From Ochromonadaceae sp. CCMP2298 (Eukaryota > Sar > Synurophyceae > Ochromonadales > Ochromonadaceae): 10,577 nucleotides of DNA. The position numbers and the translations under genes are program-made. This document shows positions 1-6,195 of the stretch, one piece after another (the first letter of the stretch is position 1; every line of letters begins with the position of its first letter). The DNA lies in contig MU634726.1 in assembly GCA_026770595.1 (NCBI GenBank), positions 1 through 10,577 of the forward strand. The letters are read 5' to 3'. The notes beneath the pieces are model-generated. The model was not told the origin of the DNA. It saw only the letters and a program-made list of their open reading frames with translations, and ran no database searches.

Positions 1-62
1 GGTAAGAAAGTTGGAATGAACCGATTTCCCCGGTGTCTTTTGTTTTAGGTTATGTAAATAGA

Positions 63-293
63 ATGCTTCCGTCGACCTCGCGTCTTCTACGTGGTCGTGG
101 GTCACCGTGGCGACGAATCGTTCAGGAGATTCGTAATGAGGGTGCAATGTCAAGGCAGGTGTTCGAACTTGAGATGAGGCGAGATCGTCCACCGCGTATG
201 GTCGACACGATTGGGAATCTGTTGCTTGTGGTGGTGATTGGTTGGTGGGGGGTCAAGGTCACGAGTGCTCTGGATCAGTTACAACGCCATTAA
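63..293 (+). CDS. Small predicted membrane protein (unrecognised)
   Basis: This ORF gives 76 residues from the first ATG; the frame opens further upstream only through a GTG at 33. The N-terminal half is basic (several Arg in residues 6-21 and again near 45-50). It is followed by one hydrophobic stretch, about residues 53-70 (NLLLVVVIGWWGVKV core), that looks like a single membrane-spanning helix, and then a short polar tail. The positive-inside rule would put the N-terminus in the cytoplasm or virion interior. It precedes two other small plus-strand ORFs. I recognise no family. Small one-helix proteins are common in PLVs and virophages, whose virions may contain membrane, but a role here is only inference. 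It could be a chance ORF; confidence is moderate because of the coherent hydrophobic segment. Confidence 0.45.
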   Translation: MLPSTSRLLRGRGSPWRRIVQEIRNEGAMSRQVFELEMRRDRPPRMVDTIGNLLLVVVIGWWGVKVTSALDQLQRH

Positions 294-368
294 TTTGAGC
301 TTAGTGAAGATATGTCCTTGTGAGATTACCCGGTGACTCAACTTTTTTTCTCATCCTCATATCAAACG

Positions 369-626
369 ATGCTAGATTGCCTTCCTTCCGATCTAATTCG
401 CCGCGTCTTCTGGTTCTCCCGTTCTCCGACTGCTTGGCTCATGCATGCCGAGTTCGCTCGGCGTGCTCAGGTGGCGGCCCAGGAGGCGGCTGACGAGGAG
501 GCGTGGGAGGATGCTGCAGAGATGTTTCATGTCAATCAGGAGGCCGAGAACGAGCGACAGGCGTTTGCGGAGTACGCGAGGGAGATGGAAGCCGACGACA
601 CCGACGACGATGACGACGACGCCTAA
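369..626 (+). CDS. Small Ala/Glu-rich protein with acidic Asp tail (unrecognised)
   Basis: From the first ATG this is 85 residues; the frame can be extended to 333 only via GTG. Residues 1-25 are mixed hydrophobic/basic (LIRRVFWFSRSP). Residues 28-70 are predicted to be one long charged helix rich in Ala and Glu. The protein ends in a run of Asp (TDDDDDDA). The next gene, starting at 665, has the same design, and the two share a local pattern (here QAFAEYAREMEADD, there EAFAAYLIDLEASD), so they could be diverged duplicates. Acidic tails of this kind occur in histone-, chaperone- or DNA-mimic-like proteins, but nothing here fixes a function. Coding confidence rests on the biased, coherent composition and on the similar neighbour. 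Confidence 0.5.
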   Translation: MLDCLPSDLIRRVFWFSRSPTAWLMHAEFARRAQVAAQEAADEEAWEDAAEMFHVNQEAENERQAFAEYAREMEADDTDDDDDDA

Positions 627-632
627 ACTTAA

Positions 633-650
633 GGACAGGCGCCACTGTCC
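633..650. terminator. Short hairpin between two small genes
   Basis: GGACAG and CTGTCC form a perfect 6-bp stem around a 6-base loop, 6 bases after the stop of the upstream gene and 14 bases before the next ATG. PLVs and virophages are known or suspected to have stem-loops after genes that may define mRNA 3' ends. That role here is inference, since a 6-bp stem can occur by chance. Confidence 0.35.
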
Positions 651-664
651 GTGCGTAAGGTCCT

Positions 665-964
665 ATGAACTTTTTTCCTTTGTCTATTGGTAAGATGGAA
701 GCCGAAGCATTTGCAGCTTACCTCATCGACCTCGAAGCGTCCGACCTCGACAGTCTCCTGGTTGAATACGAAGCCACTGAGGTGGCGGATCGCACCGCTC
801 ATTTGATTTTCCACGCGAGACGGGCAATGGAGAGAGAGAGAGAGGCCGCCGAGTTGGCCGACTTTCTTGCGGCCGAGGCGGCTGAGGCGGCCGATGTAGC
901 AGAGGCGGCGGCGGAGGCCGACGATGATGCCGCCTCAGCCGATGATGAGGCTGAGGATGAGTAA
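665..964 (+). CDS. Small Ala/Glu/Asp-rich acidic helical protein (unrecognised)
   Basis: A 99-residue ORF with an ATG start; a second in-frame ATG at 695 (codon 11) is a possible alternative. Residues 11-50 look like helices with a regular hydrophobic pattern (AYLIDLEASDLDSLLVEY). Residues 51-70 are charged (REREAAEL), and the remainder is Ala/Glu/Asp repeats ending DDEAEDE. A GAGA dinucleotide run at about 832-842 encodes the EREREA part. It resembles the preceding gene in size, Ala/Glu richness and acidic end, and the two share the 13-base string AGATGGAAGCCGA (583-595 and 693-705). It converges with the minus-strand gene ending at 1042, with 77 bases between. No family is recognised; an acidic accessory or chaperone-like role is only a guess. 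Confidence 0.5.
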   Translation: MNFFPLSIGKMEAEAFAAYLIDLEASDLDSLLVEYEATEVADRTAHLIFHARRAMEREREAAELADFLAAEAAEAADVAEAAAEADDDAASADDEAEDE

Positions 965-1041
965 GCGAGTGAGTCGCCTGTAGCCTGATTTTAGCAGGGC
1001 CTGCCGAATCGCCTCGCTCTGGCCCTCGTGTGTCAAGAAGG

Positions 1042-1437
1042 TCAGATCAGATTTTTTTTTAATAGTCGGAAACCGTTGATGAGCACGAGTCTCGCGAACG
1101 ACACGGACTTTACAAGGCCATTCTGAAGACAGAATTCTGCCGTCGTTCGGATCGCGACCTTCTCAGACTCTGTGAGGTCGCCCTTTTTGACCGATGCTAG
1201 GATGGTGAGAAGCGCGTCCATCTTGTCGATTGGATTCTTGGCTCGGCGGTTCCGTCTCTTGCCCACGGCCTCGATGCAGCAACAGAGCGATTGAATGAGG
1301 CTTGGGCACAACACGTTCTCAAAATCGAGTCCGGCGATCTTCTCGATGATCTGAGTGGTCAGGTCTTTTGATTTCTGGGTCACACGTGCTGTGCCGCGCA
1401 GTCGTATAAGCGACAGCGATGATGCGTACTCTGTCAT
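1042..1437 (-). CDS. Helical basic protein, unknown function
   Basis: From the first ATG (1437) this is 131 residues; a longer frame to 1458 would need a TTG start. The protein appears all-helical. It has a Cys cluster near residues 44-54 (CPSLIQSLCCC) and then a strongly basic segment that could be a nuclear localisation or nucleic-acid-binding patch (KRRNRRAK, about 60-67). The C-terminal region is amphipathic (NPIDKMDALLTILASVKKG, then TTAEFCLQNGLVK) and the end is basic (LLKKNLI). The C-terminal pattern of a helix, an acidic turn and a second helix ending in 'NGLVK' reminds me of small helical proteins seen in PLV-type genomes, but I cannot confirm homology. It is divergent from the Arg-rich gene at 1465, sharing a 27-base promoter gap. 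An AAAAAAAA run encodes the Lys pair near the C-terminus. Confidence 0.65.
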   Translation of the reverse strand: MTEYASSLSLIRLRGTARVTQKSKDLTTQIIEKIAGLDFENVLCPSLIQSLCCCIEAVGKRRNRRAKNPIDKMDALLTILASVKKGDLTESEKVAIRTTAEFCLQNGLVKSVSFARLVLINGFRLLKKNLI

Positions 1438-1462
1438 TTTTTGTTCTACTGTAGTCAAAAAA
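1437..1462. promoter_or_regulatory. Shared quasi-palindromic promoter element, site A
   Basis: The gap between two head-to-head genes (ATGs at 1437 minus and 1465 plus) consists almost entirely of an inverted repeat. TTTTTTG at 1437-1443 pairs with CAAAAAA at 1456-1462, and the centre holds CTACTGTAG, itself a 4-bp inverted repeat. The same layout recurs at 3256-3281, 4041-4060, 6170-6195 and, less symmetrically, 8228-8244. Its position and symmetry suggest a bidirectional promoter or factor-binding site; this is inference. Confidence 0.5.
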
Positions 1463-1464
1463 CG

Positions 1465-2280
1465 ATGCCGACCCTACAGAAGCAAACCAATAAACAGGTG
1501 GTCACGATCGTTATCGGCGCTCCTGTGCGTCGCCGCCGTCGCCGCCCGCGTAAGGGACTTCTTCCTCCGAAGCGTCCTCTCACGCAACCATCGTTCGGTC
1601 CGCCTGTGGTTTCGTATCCAAATACCGGGTTTGCGCTAAATGACGCTACCCGGGTTCGCAGCGAATTCTTAACAACGACGAATGCATTGAAGGCCAGTGT
1701 CGACCAGGGAGCGTCGCCGAGCTTCGTCCATGAACGAGTGGTGGAAGCGACGTTGGCGCCCCCTGGGCTCCCGGCGAAATTGTACACGAGTCCTTGGAAA
1801 TCGGAGGAGGCTCCGGAAGCGAGTTCTCCGGAAGCGAGATCCCCGGCGTCTACCCGATTTGCACCTGCTTCAGAATTCACGAGTCCATTGAGCAACACTG
1901 GTAACAGTAGCAGCAGTCCGCTTGTCCAGATGGGCAATATTTACGCGTCATCAAGCATCCCGGGAGCTCATGCGCAATCGCTCCTGCGTGGTTATCCAGG
2001 CGGGGCAACGGGTAACAGCCCGGGTCTGAGTTGGATTCCGGCGGCGGAACCACCTGTGTCAGGTGGCGAAGTTACATTCGTGCGAGGCATTCTTCGATGC
2101 CAAGAGTGCGCAGCAACGCTCGCCACGCAGATCACGAAGAAGCATCGCTCGGAACCAATCCATCGGGCAGCCGCCGTTGCATTGAGTCACATGACAACCC
2201 TTCTACACAACGATCCGCTGGCAAGGAATGCATTGGATCGTGAAATACGCGATATGGGGCCGCTGGTGCAGGACAGTTGA
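1465..2280 (+). CDS. Arg-rich, Pro/Ser-rich protein, putative DNA-binding or virion protein
   Basis: From the first ATG it is 271 residues; the frame reaches 1441 only through TTG. It starts with a short strand-like stretch (QVVTIVIG, 11-18). This is followed by six Arg in a row (22-27), PRKG and a Pro-rich segment (PPKRP, FGPPVVSYP). The middle, about 95-200, is Pro/Ser/Ala-rich and probably disordered. The last 60 residues look helical (RCQECAATLATQITKKH, then AAAVALSHMTTLL), with one CxxC but no second metal pair. A hydrophobic strand followed by an Arg block and Pro-rich stretch is a layout I associate with PLV and Polinton proteins of unknown function, possibly for DNA packing or nuclear import; that link is from memory and unproven. 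It ends exactly where the convergent gene's stop codon begins (2280/2281). Confidence 0.7.
   Translation: MPTLQKQTNKQVVTIVIGAPVRRRRRRPRKGLLPPKRPLTQPSFGPPVVSYPNTGFALNDATRVRSEFLTTTNALKASVDQGASPSFVHERVVEATLAPPGLPAKLYTSPWKSEEAPEASSPEARSPASTRFAPASEFTSPLSNTGNSSSSPLVQMGNIYASSSIPGAHAQSLLRGYPGGATGNSPGLSWIPAAEPPVSGGEVTFVRGILRCQECAATLATQITKKHRSEPIHRAAAVALSHMTTLLHNDPLARNALDREIRDMGPLVQDS
1811..1840 (+). repeat. 15-bp tandem duplication inside the Arg-rich gene
   Basis: Two adjacent 15-base units starting CTCCGGAAGCGAG differ at one base. They encode the near-duplicate APEASSPEARSP-type segment of the disordered region, so the repeat keeps the frame. It looks like a recent slippage event in low-complexity coding DNA. 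Confidence 0.75.
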
Positions 2281-2739
2281 TTATGCAAACCGATAGACGG
2301 TCTCGGATCGTGCCAAGACAGGAGGGCCGCCTCTGTCGGCGCCTCCAGGAGGGCCGCCTCTGTCGGCGCCTCTGTCGGTGGTCCGTCTGGAGGCTGCCCG
2401 AACCTCAGCCCGGACTTTCTTCTCAAATTTGACACGCTCCTCTGCCTCCAGTCGAGTCCGCAGCTCGTCCATCTCCTCTCTCATCGCGGCCGCTCCTCTC
2501 TCTCTCTCATCGGCTAACGCCGTTCGCGCCGCTCGACCCGTCTGTAAAATTGCGGCCTTCGCGGCTCTCTGTTCATCCGAAAGGACTCGCTTCTTCTTTG
2601 TGACGGTGGTGGCGACGGCGACTTCGGCGACTGCGGCGACTGCGACTGCGGCGACGACCCTCTTCTTCTTCTTGGGTTCGGCGAGAACGGAGGTAACGAC
2701 TCTCTCTTGAAGCGATCCGTCGGAGTCTGAATCACTCAT
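2281..2739 (-). CDS. Basic coiled-coil protein with acidic N-terminus (unknown)
   Basis: This ORF gives 152 residues from an ATG. It opens with an acidic cap (MSDSDSDGS), then KKKKR, a run of Ala/Val repeats (about 28-46), TKKKRVLS and a long charged helix, about residues 53-118. The helix is rich in Arg and Glu with Leu/Met at heptad-like spacing (EEMDELRTRLEAEERVKFEKK) and looks like a coiled coil. A Gly/Pro/Arg-rich repeat follows (two copies of ADRGGPP). Lys-rich segments and the cap fit a nuclear or DNA-associated protein, or an internal virion protein. It lies 39 bases downstream of the amphipathic-protein gene on the same strand, so it may be co-expressed with it and the ATPase. No family is recognised. 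Confidence 0.65.
   Translation of the reverse strand: MSDSDSDGSLQERVVTSVLAEPKKKKRVVAAVAVAAVAEVAVATTVTKKKRVLSDEQRAAKAAILQTGRAARTALADERERGAAAMREEMDELRTRLEAEERVKFEKKVRAEVRAASRRTTDRGADRGGPPGGADRGGPPVLARSETVYRFA
2320..2373 (-). repeat. 27-bp tandem repeat, two units
   Basis: Two adjacent 27-base units (2320-2346 and 2347-2373) starting AGGAGGGCCGCCTCTGTCGG differ only in the last base, and a partial third copy (GTCGG) follows. Each encodes nine residues of the Gly/Pro/Arg-rich C-terminal part of the coiled-coil protein. The unit is a multiple of three, so copy-number change would not break the frame. Confidence 0.85.
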
Positions 2740-2751
2740 TTCTGTTGTTTC

Positions 2752-2765
2752 TTACTGTTCAGTAA
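2752..2765. promoter_or_regulatory. Inverted repeat upstream of the coiled-coil gene
   Basis: TTACTG, two bases, then CAGTAA forms a symmetric 14-base site 12 bases upstream of the minus-strand ATG at 2739, inside the 39-base gap before that gene. Its CTG/CAG centre resembles CTGTTTACAG, the centre of the element at 3256-3281. Possible promoter or factor-binding site. Confidence 0.35.
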
Positions 2766-2778
2766 ACAATGTGTGTTC

Positions 2779-3255
2779 TTACTCCATTGCGTATTGTGTG
2801 GGCTGTGGTGCGTCGGTGATACCCCCATTTCGGATGTTGTTTTTCGCAGCCTTTATCGCCCCACCGACTGCCACGCGTACGTCTTTCGTCCCCTTGAGGA
2901 TATTAGACCGTATATTCAGCGACCCGGCTGCGACCGTTTTAGCACCCTGACCGGTGTACTTGGCAGCGCCCTGGATGCCGCGCGATGCCGCTGCTACTGC
3001 CACCATCGCGGCCCCGGCTTCCGGCCCGAGCATCATGGACACGGGCACTGCGCCCCGTTCGAGTGCATTCGCTGTTTTGCGGGCAGCGACTTCCACAAAT
3101 CGGGACGCATTCGAGAGCCCCTTCCCAACGACCTTGTTCGCATGATCGATTTTCTGAAATGCGCGCGCCGTTCCCGATTCCGCCTTCGTGAAAAGACGAG
3201 CGCCGCCTGCTTCGGCTTTATGAAAAGTCTTGTTGACGCGTGAGAAGATGCCCAT
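2779..3255 (-). CDS. Amphipathic Lys/Ala-rich protein, putative internal virion protein
   Basis: It is 158 residues from the ATG at 3255; the longer frame to 3285 needs a GTG start and would overlap the ATPase stop. It begins MGIFSRVNKTFHKAEAGG and has repeated short basic/aromatic helices (RVNKTFHKAE, RLFTKAES, RAFQKIDHANKVVGKG). A hydrophobic Ala/Gly-rich middle follows (SMMLGPEAGAAMVAVAAASRGI, about 83-104), then a basic helical end. An opening 'MG-hydrophobic-F' with repeated 'F-K-A' helices is common in small minor virion proteins encoded near the ATPase in PLVs and virophages. By analogy these may be membrane-active or DNA-condensing, like adenovirus core and pVI proteins. That analogy is inference; no homology was tested. 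It follows the ATPase after 26 bases, which suggests joint late expression. Confidence 0.65.
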   Translation of the reverse strand: MGIFSRVNKTFHKAEAGGARLFTKAESGTARAFQKIDHANKVVGKGLSNASRFVEVAARKTANALERGAVPVSMMLGPEAGAAMVAVAAASRGIQGAAKYTGQGAKTVAAGSLNIRSNILKGTKDVRVAVGGAIKAAKNNIRNGGITDAPQPTQYAME

Positions 3256-3281
3256 TTTTTGCTGTTTACAGTGCGCAAAAA
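3256..3281. promoter_or_regulatory. Quasi-palindromic promoter element, site C
   Basis: The whole 26-base gap between the ATPase stop and the next minus-strand ATG is an inverted repeat: TTTTTGC (3256-3262) against GCAAAAA (3275-3281), with CTGTTTACAG (3262-3271) in the middle. It matches the layout of the sites at 1437-1462 and 4041-4060 and sits directly before the ATG. Confidence 0.45.
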
Positions 3282-4040
3282 TCACGCACGATGGGGAGGG
3301 AGGGGGTCCCCCGCCACTCCCTCCCCGTCATAATGGATCTCCTCTGAGAAGTTGCGAAAGAGACGAGTCGATGTTGTATTATACAGAAGGAACTGATGGG
3401 GGGTTTTGAACGTGTCCATGGTTATTTTTTGCCAAGTCGACAGCGGGATCGTCAGATGCTCTTCGCGCAATTGGAGCAACTGCTTTCGACTCACGCTGAA
3501 AATGAGGACGTTATTGCATATCGTACGAACGCTTGGGTGGCACTTGAGATAGTTCTGAGCCAATATTATCGTACTGGCGCGAAGGTGTCTCTGGTTGGCG
3601 ACCAGGTGAAGAAGATGGTGCAGAGTGGCCGGTTCGCGGAGGTCTTGTTGCACGTCGTCAAGGATGAGCAGGGATTTGCGTTTGTGCTTGGCGTTTTCTG
3701 TTATCCTTTCCAGAATTTCTGCGGCGTTTTCGGGACTCAGGCTGGTGTAAAGCTGGTCGTCGGGCAAGCACTTGAAGGGTGAGTCCTTGATCGACGCCAT
3801 GCTAGTGGGTGGCATACAGAGGTAGATGAACGCATACACCCTGCGGAGGGGACCAGTCAGCAGGGACATGACGAGAGAGGATTTGCCCGAGCCTTGGCCG
3901 CCCACAACGATCGTCGTTGCAAATCGATTGAAGCATTGGTTAATGGCTGGCCATTCCTGCATTTTGTCGGAGAGCGGATCGTCGCAAAGCATGGCCACTC
4001 TCCTGAGGACAGGGGCTTTCGTTGGCTCTGTGTGATACAT
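3282..4040 (-). CDS. Genome-packaging ATPase (A32 / FtsK-HerA-like)
   Basis: 252 residues, the usual size for the PLV/virophage packaging ATPase. The P-loop is complete: Walker A GGQGSGKSS at residues 47-55, preceded by strand TTIVV. Walker B is LLILDD at 124-129, with two acidic residues to bind Mg and polarise water. A polar sensor follows a strand in IILAQNY (158-164). Members of this family drive DNA into preformed icosahedral capsids of PRD1-like dsDNA viruses. The ATG start at 4040 is head-to-head with the gene at 4060, and the 19 bases between carry the shared promoter element. Downstream on the same strand come the amphipathic and coiled-coil proteins. The last 15 residues (GEGVAGDPLPPHRA) lie beyond the fold and may be a flexible tail. 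No damage is seen. Confidence 0.93.
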   Translation of the reverse strand: MYHTEPTKAPVLRRVAMLCDDPLSDKMQEWPAINQCFNRFATTIVVGGQGSGKSSLVMSLLTGPLRRVYAFIYLCMPPTSMASIKDSPFKCLPDDQLYTSLSPENAAEILERITENAKHKRKSLLILDDVQQDLREPATLHHLLHLVANQRHLRASTIILAQNYLKCHPSVRTICNNVLIFSVSRKQLLQLREEHLTIPLSTWQKITMDTFKTPHQFLLYNTTSTRLFRNFSEEIHYDGEGVAGDPLPPHRA

Positions 4041-4060
4041 TCTTTGTTGTAGTGCAAAGA
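4041..4060. promoter_or_regulatory. Shared promoter element between ATPase and 4060 gene, site D
   Basis: TCTTTG at one end and CAAAGA at the other form a perfect 6-bp inverted repeat around TTGTAGTG, filling the 19-base gap between two divergent start codons. Each gene therefore begins CAAAG(A)ATG. With so little space, transcripts in both directions must have very short leaders or start inside the element. Confidence 0.5.
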
Positions 4061-4629
4061 TGGTTCAGCTAGGTTCATTCACCCTCCGTACAAACGACAT
4101 TAGCAGAGAAGACTCGACGGCAGCAGGTCTCACTAGCACGACTGACTATAACAATGAACAGGGCCAACTGAATGCGACCCGGTCCGACTTTCGGTTTCTG
4201 AACATCCCTCTTCGAGACATCTTGGGAGCAGCGGCGTTCGAGGCGAATCCTGTCGTGATACTGCGTTGCCAACAGTACGGTCTGTTTTACTCAGCTAGTC
4301 AGGGGGGGAAGCCTGACCAGGTTTGGTTGGTACATGTGACAGGCCACAATCCTGCCCGGCCAGAGTACATGTCGGGGGTCGGTCTTTCATCTTCTTCGCT
4401 TTTGTTGTACAAGAAGGACGACGTATTGACGAACAATTCTGCGGCCGATGACAAAATATTGACGTACAACGACCTTGTCTGCAACGCACGGGAGGTCATC
4501 CATCTCAGGTTTCGATACACTAGCATGATCGGTATCGGCAGCAATACACCGCTCTCGCCGACGATCGCGCCTATGACGAGTTACCCTCACGTCTTTCTGA
4601 GCTTCACCATTCAATCGGTTAAGAACTGA
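4060..4629 (+). CDS. Beta-rich protein of unknown function, putative virion component
   Basis: A 189-residue ORF with an ATG start, between ATPase and fibre genes. There is no signal peptide or membrane segment. Predicted strands alternate with Ser/Thr/Asn-rich turns (VVILRCQQYGLFYSA, QVWLVHVTGHNP, SSSLLLYKKDDVL, VIHLRFRYTSMIG), and it ends in a strand (VFLSFTIQSVKN). This fits a compact beta-sandwich or jelly-roll such as a small capsid, cement or vertex protein, but I recognise no family signature. Its position inside the structural block and its shared promoter with the packaging ATPase support a late virion role. Its last 11 bases overlap the end of the convergent fibre gene. It could instead be an enzyme or a host-interaction protein, though no catalytic motif is visible. 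Confidence 0.8.
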   Translation: MVQLGSFTLRTNDISREDSTAAGLTSTTDYNNEQGQLNATRSDFRFLNIPLRDILGAAAFEANPVVILRCQQYGLFYSASQGGKPDQVWLVHVTGHNPARPEYMSGVGLSSSSLLLYKKDDVLTNNSAADDKILTYNDLVCNAREVIHLRFRYTSMIGIGSNTPLSPTIAPMTSYPHVFLSFTIQSVKN

Positions 4630-6169
4630 AGTTCCCGAGAGCTATCTCGTCGCCATGAAAGTAGAGCCGCAACGATCCAACTTGGTTAGATCCACCATAA
4701 AGTGACGTAGACGACACGTAACGTATCGTCGTCCCATTCGTGTTGTCAATCGTTCGCGTCTGCGATGTCAGATTATTCGTCCCAGTCCATGGCCTGTTTG
4801 ATGTTGAATACGTCACTATTTCATAATTGACGTTGAAAAATAGATCGAGTCTATAGTACGGCGCGACGACAAAAAAATCGTCGAATTTCGTACCGCCACT
4901 GACAAGCATATTCGTTAGAGAGCAAATCACAGGCCACATGTTGTCTATTTTCAGATTCGCTGCGCCCGCGTTAACGACCCAGCAATTACACGCAGGAGGT
5001 GTTATGATCTTAGAGGCAGTTATCGCATTTGTGAGAATCGTCGATGCAGTTATCGTATTTGCGTCCAAATTCAGTGCGTTCACATTCCGTGACACAATCG
5101 TATCAACCTTGAGTTCTACATCGCTTGCCGCGGGGTACACGATGGTTGATGCGAGCGTGTAGTTCTGAGACACAAAGGACGATCCGACCGAACCAGACGT
5201 CAACGATCCGCCGGTCGATGCCGTAAACCCGCTCAGTGTAGAATTTAGGATGAACCCCTTACCTAGCGTGGTAGCCGCCGTGCTGTTGGTCATCGCGTCG
5301 GTGAACTGCGGGAGAATTGTTATCTCATATACCCCTGTTGTATCGCTTGGGAGAAATTTGCAAATGACATTGGTCATATAGACATTAACCAGGGTTCTTG
5401 TGCTGGAAACTGTTTTTGTGACGCTAAACGTCTTGGGCAGTGAATCGGTGACCTCGCAAGTACCCGTCGCGAACACTGCTCCGTCCCGGGTGACTGAGAA
5501 AGATACGGACGCTAAATTTATCGTCCAGACGTTGGTAGATCCCGCAGGTGAGTTTGAGTTAAACCATTCTCTGAAAAACACAAGTGGAAAACTCGTGACG
5601 ATGGATTTGCTGAACCACGAACGGGTCGCGATGGTCAATCCGGGTTGAGCCAGGGGGGGATTTGCTACAGTCGTGGGGGGTGTAAAAACGACCGATTCTA
5701 TCGCGTTTTCGTAAAACGAATCAGTAGCCACCGTGTCAATGGCGTCCAATTGTGACTGTAGATTTGTCAGGGCAGCTTGTGTCAAAGTGCTAATTGGTTT
5801 CGATTTGTCCGACGTATTGTTCGTCAAATCGATTTGCAGCGATGATCTAGTCGGGGCGTCGCTTGCGTTTAATTTCAGCGTCAGGGCGGTGCTGTTTGAT
5901 GCAACGGCTCCCTGGAGAGTCGCAATTGCCGCCGCGTTTGCAGTGGACGACTGTGCATTCGACTGGAGGGCCAAAATGTCACGGGTATTCGTCTCTATCT
6001 GGGCTTCGTGCTGTAAAAGCTCTTCGCTGCTGAGGTTGCCAAAAATCCCGGAAGTGCTCTGAATGCCGTTCAGTCCGACCAGTTGACCGTTGCTCAGAGT
6101 GCCTATGCCATCCGTGATCGTGCGACTTCCTCCCATGGTCAAAGAGAACGCCGAAGGATTACCAAACAT
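4619..6169 (-). CDS. Fibre/spike-like protein with N-terminal coiled coil
   Basis: 516 residues from the ATG at 6169 (one codon upstream is a GTG). The N-terminus has short Gly/Thr/Ser turns (GGSRTITDGIGTLSNGQL). Heptad-type helices follow, about 47-97 (SSEELLQHEAQIETNTRDIL) and 125-150 (LTNLQSQLDAIDTVA), and would fit a trimeric stalk. The middle is Ser/Thr/Val-rich and beta-strand-like. A short repetitive segment (ITASTILTNAITASKI) resembles beta-spiral shafts. A C-terminal beta domain of about 115 residues begins after PPACNCW. This architecture is typical of trimeric virus fibres that bind host cells. It is head-to-head with the penton gene, the usual attachment point of such fibres. Function is inferred from architecture and context, not from a recognised family. 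Confidence 0.7.
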   Translation of the reverse strand: MFGNPSAFSLTMGGSRTITDGIGTLSNGQLVGLNGIQSTSGIFGNLSSEELLQHEAQIETNTRDILALQSNAQSSTANAAAIATLQGAVASNSTALTLKLNASDAPTRSSLQIDLTNNTSDKSKPISTLTQAALTNLQSQLDAIDTVATDSFYENAIESVVFTPPTTVANPPLAQPGLTIATRSWFSKSIVTSFPLVFFREWFNSNSPAGSTNVWTINLASVSFSVTRDGAVFATGTCEVTDSLPKTFSVTKTVSSTRTLVNVYMTNVICKFLPSDTTGVYEITILPQFTDAMTNSTAATTLGKGFILNSTLSGFTASTGGSLTSGSVGSSFVSQNYTLASTIVYPAASDVELKVDTIVSRNVNALNLDANTITASTILTNAITASKIITPPACNCWVVNAGAANLKIDNMWPVICSLTNMLVSGGTKFDDFFVVAPYYRLDLFFNVNYEIVTYSTSNRPWTGTNNLTSQTRTIDNTNGTTIRYVSSTSLYGGSNQVGSLRLYFHGDEIALGNFSS

Positions 6170-6195
6170 CACTTTTGGGGTAAGTCAAAGAAAGG
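6170..6195. promoter_or_regulatory. Shared promoter element between fibre and penton genes, site E
   Basis: The 26-base gap holds CTTTTG and CAAAG arms around GGGTAAGT. This is the same spacing and arm sequences as the site at 4041-4060, with an imperfect left arm. It separates two divergent structural genes and probably drives both. Confidence 0.45.

Noticed and set aside
993-1008. GCAGGGCCTGC palindrome as a terminator
   Set aside because: There is only one base between the arms, so no hairpin loop can form, and no T-run follows directly. It may be chance in GC-rich DNA.
1455-1937. Minus-strand ORF with a hydrophobic end opposite the Arg-rich gene
   Set aside because: It mirrors the Arg-rich and Ser/Pro-rich plus-strand gene, and its hydrophobic stretches are antisense of Arg and Ser codons. 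The plus frame starts at an ATG after a promoter-like element and ends flush with its neighbour.
2378-3243. Plus-strand ORFs opposite the coiled-coil and amphipathic genes (2378-2710, 2773-3243)
   Set aside because: The first is a Ser/Ala/Arg translation of antisense low-complexity DNA. The second is rich in Cys/His/Arg in no metal-binding order. The minus-strand frames have clean starts, sensible composition and promoter elements.
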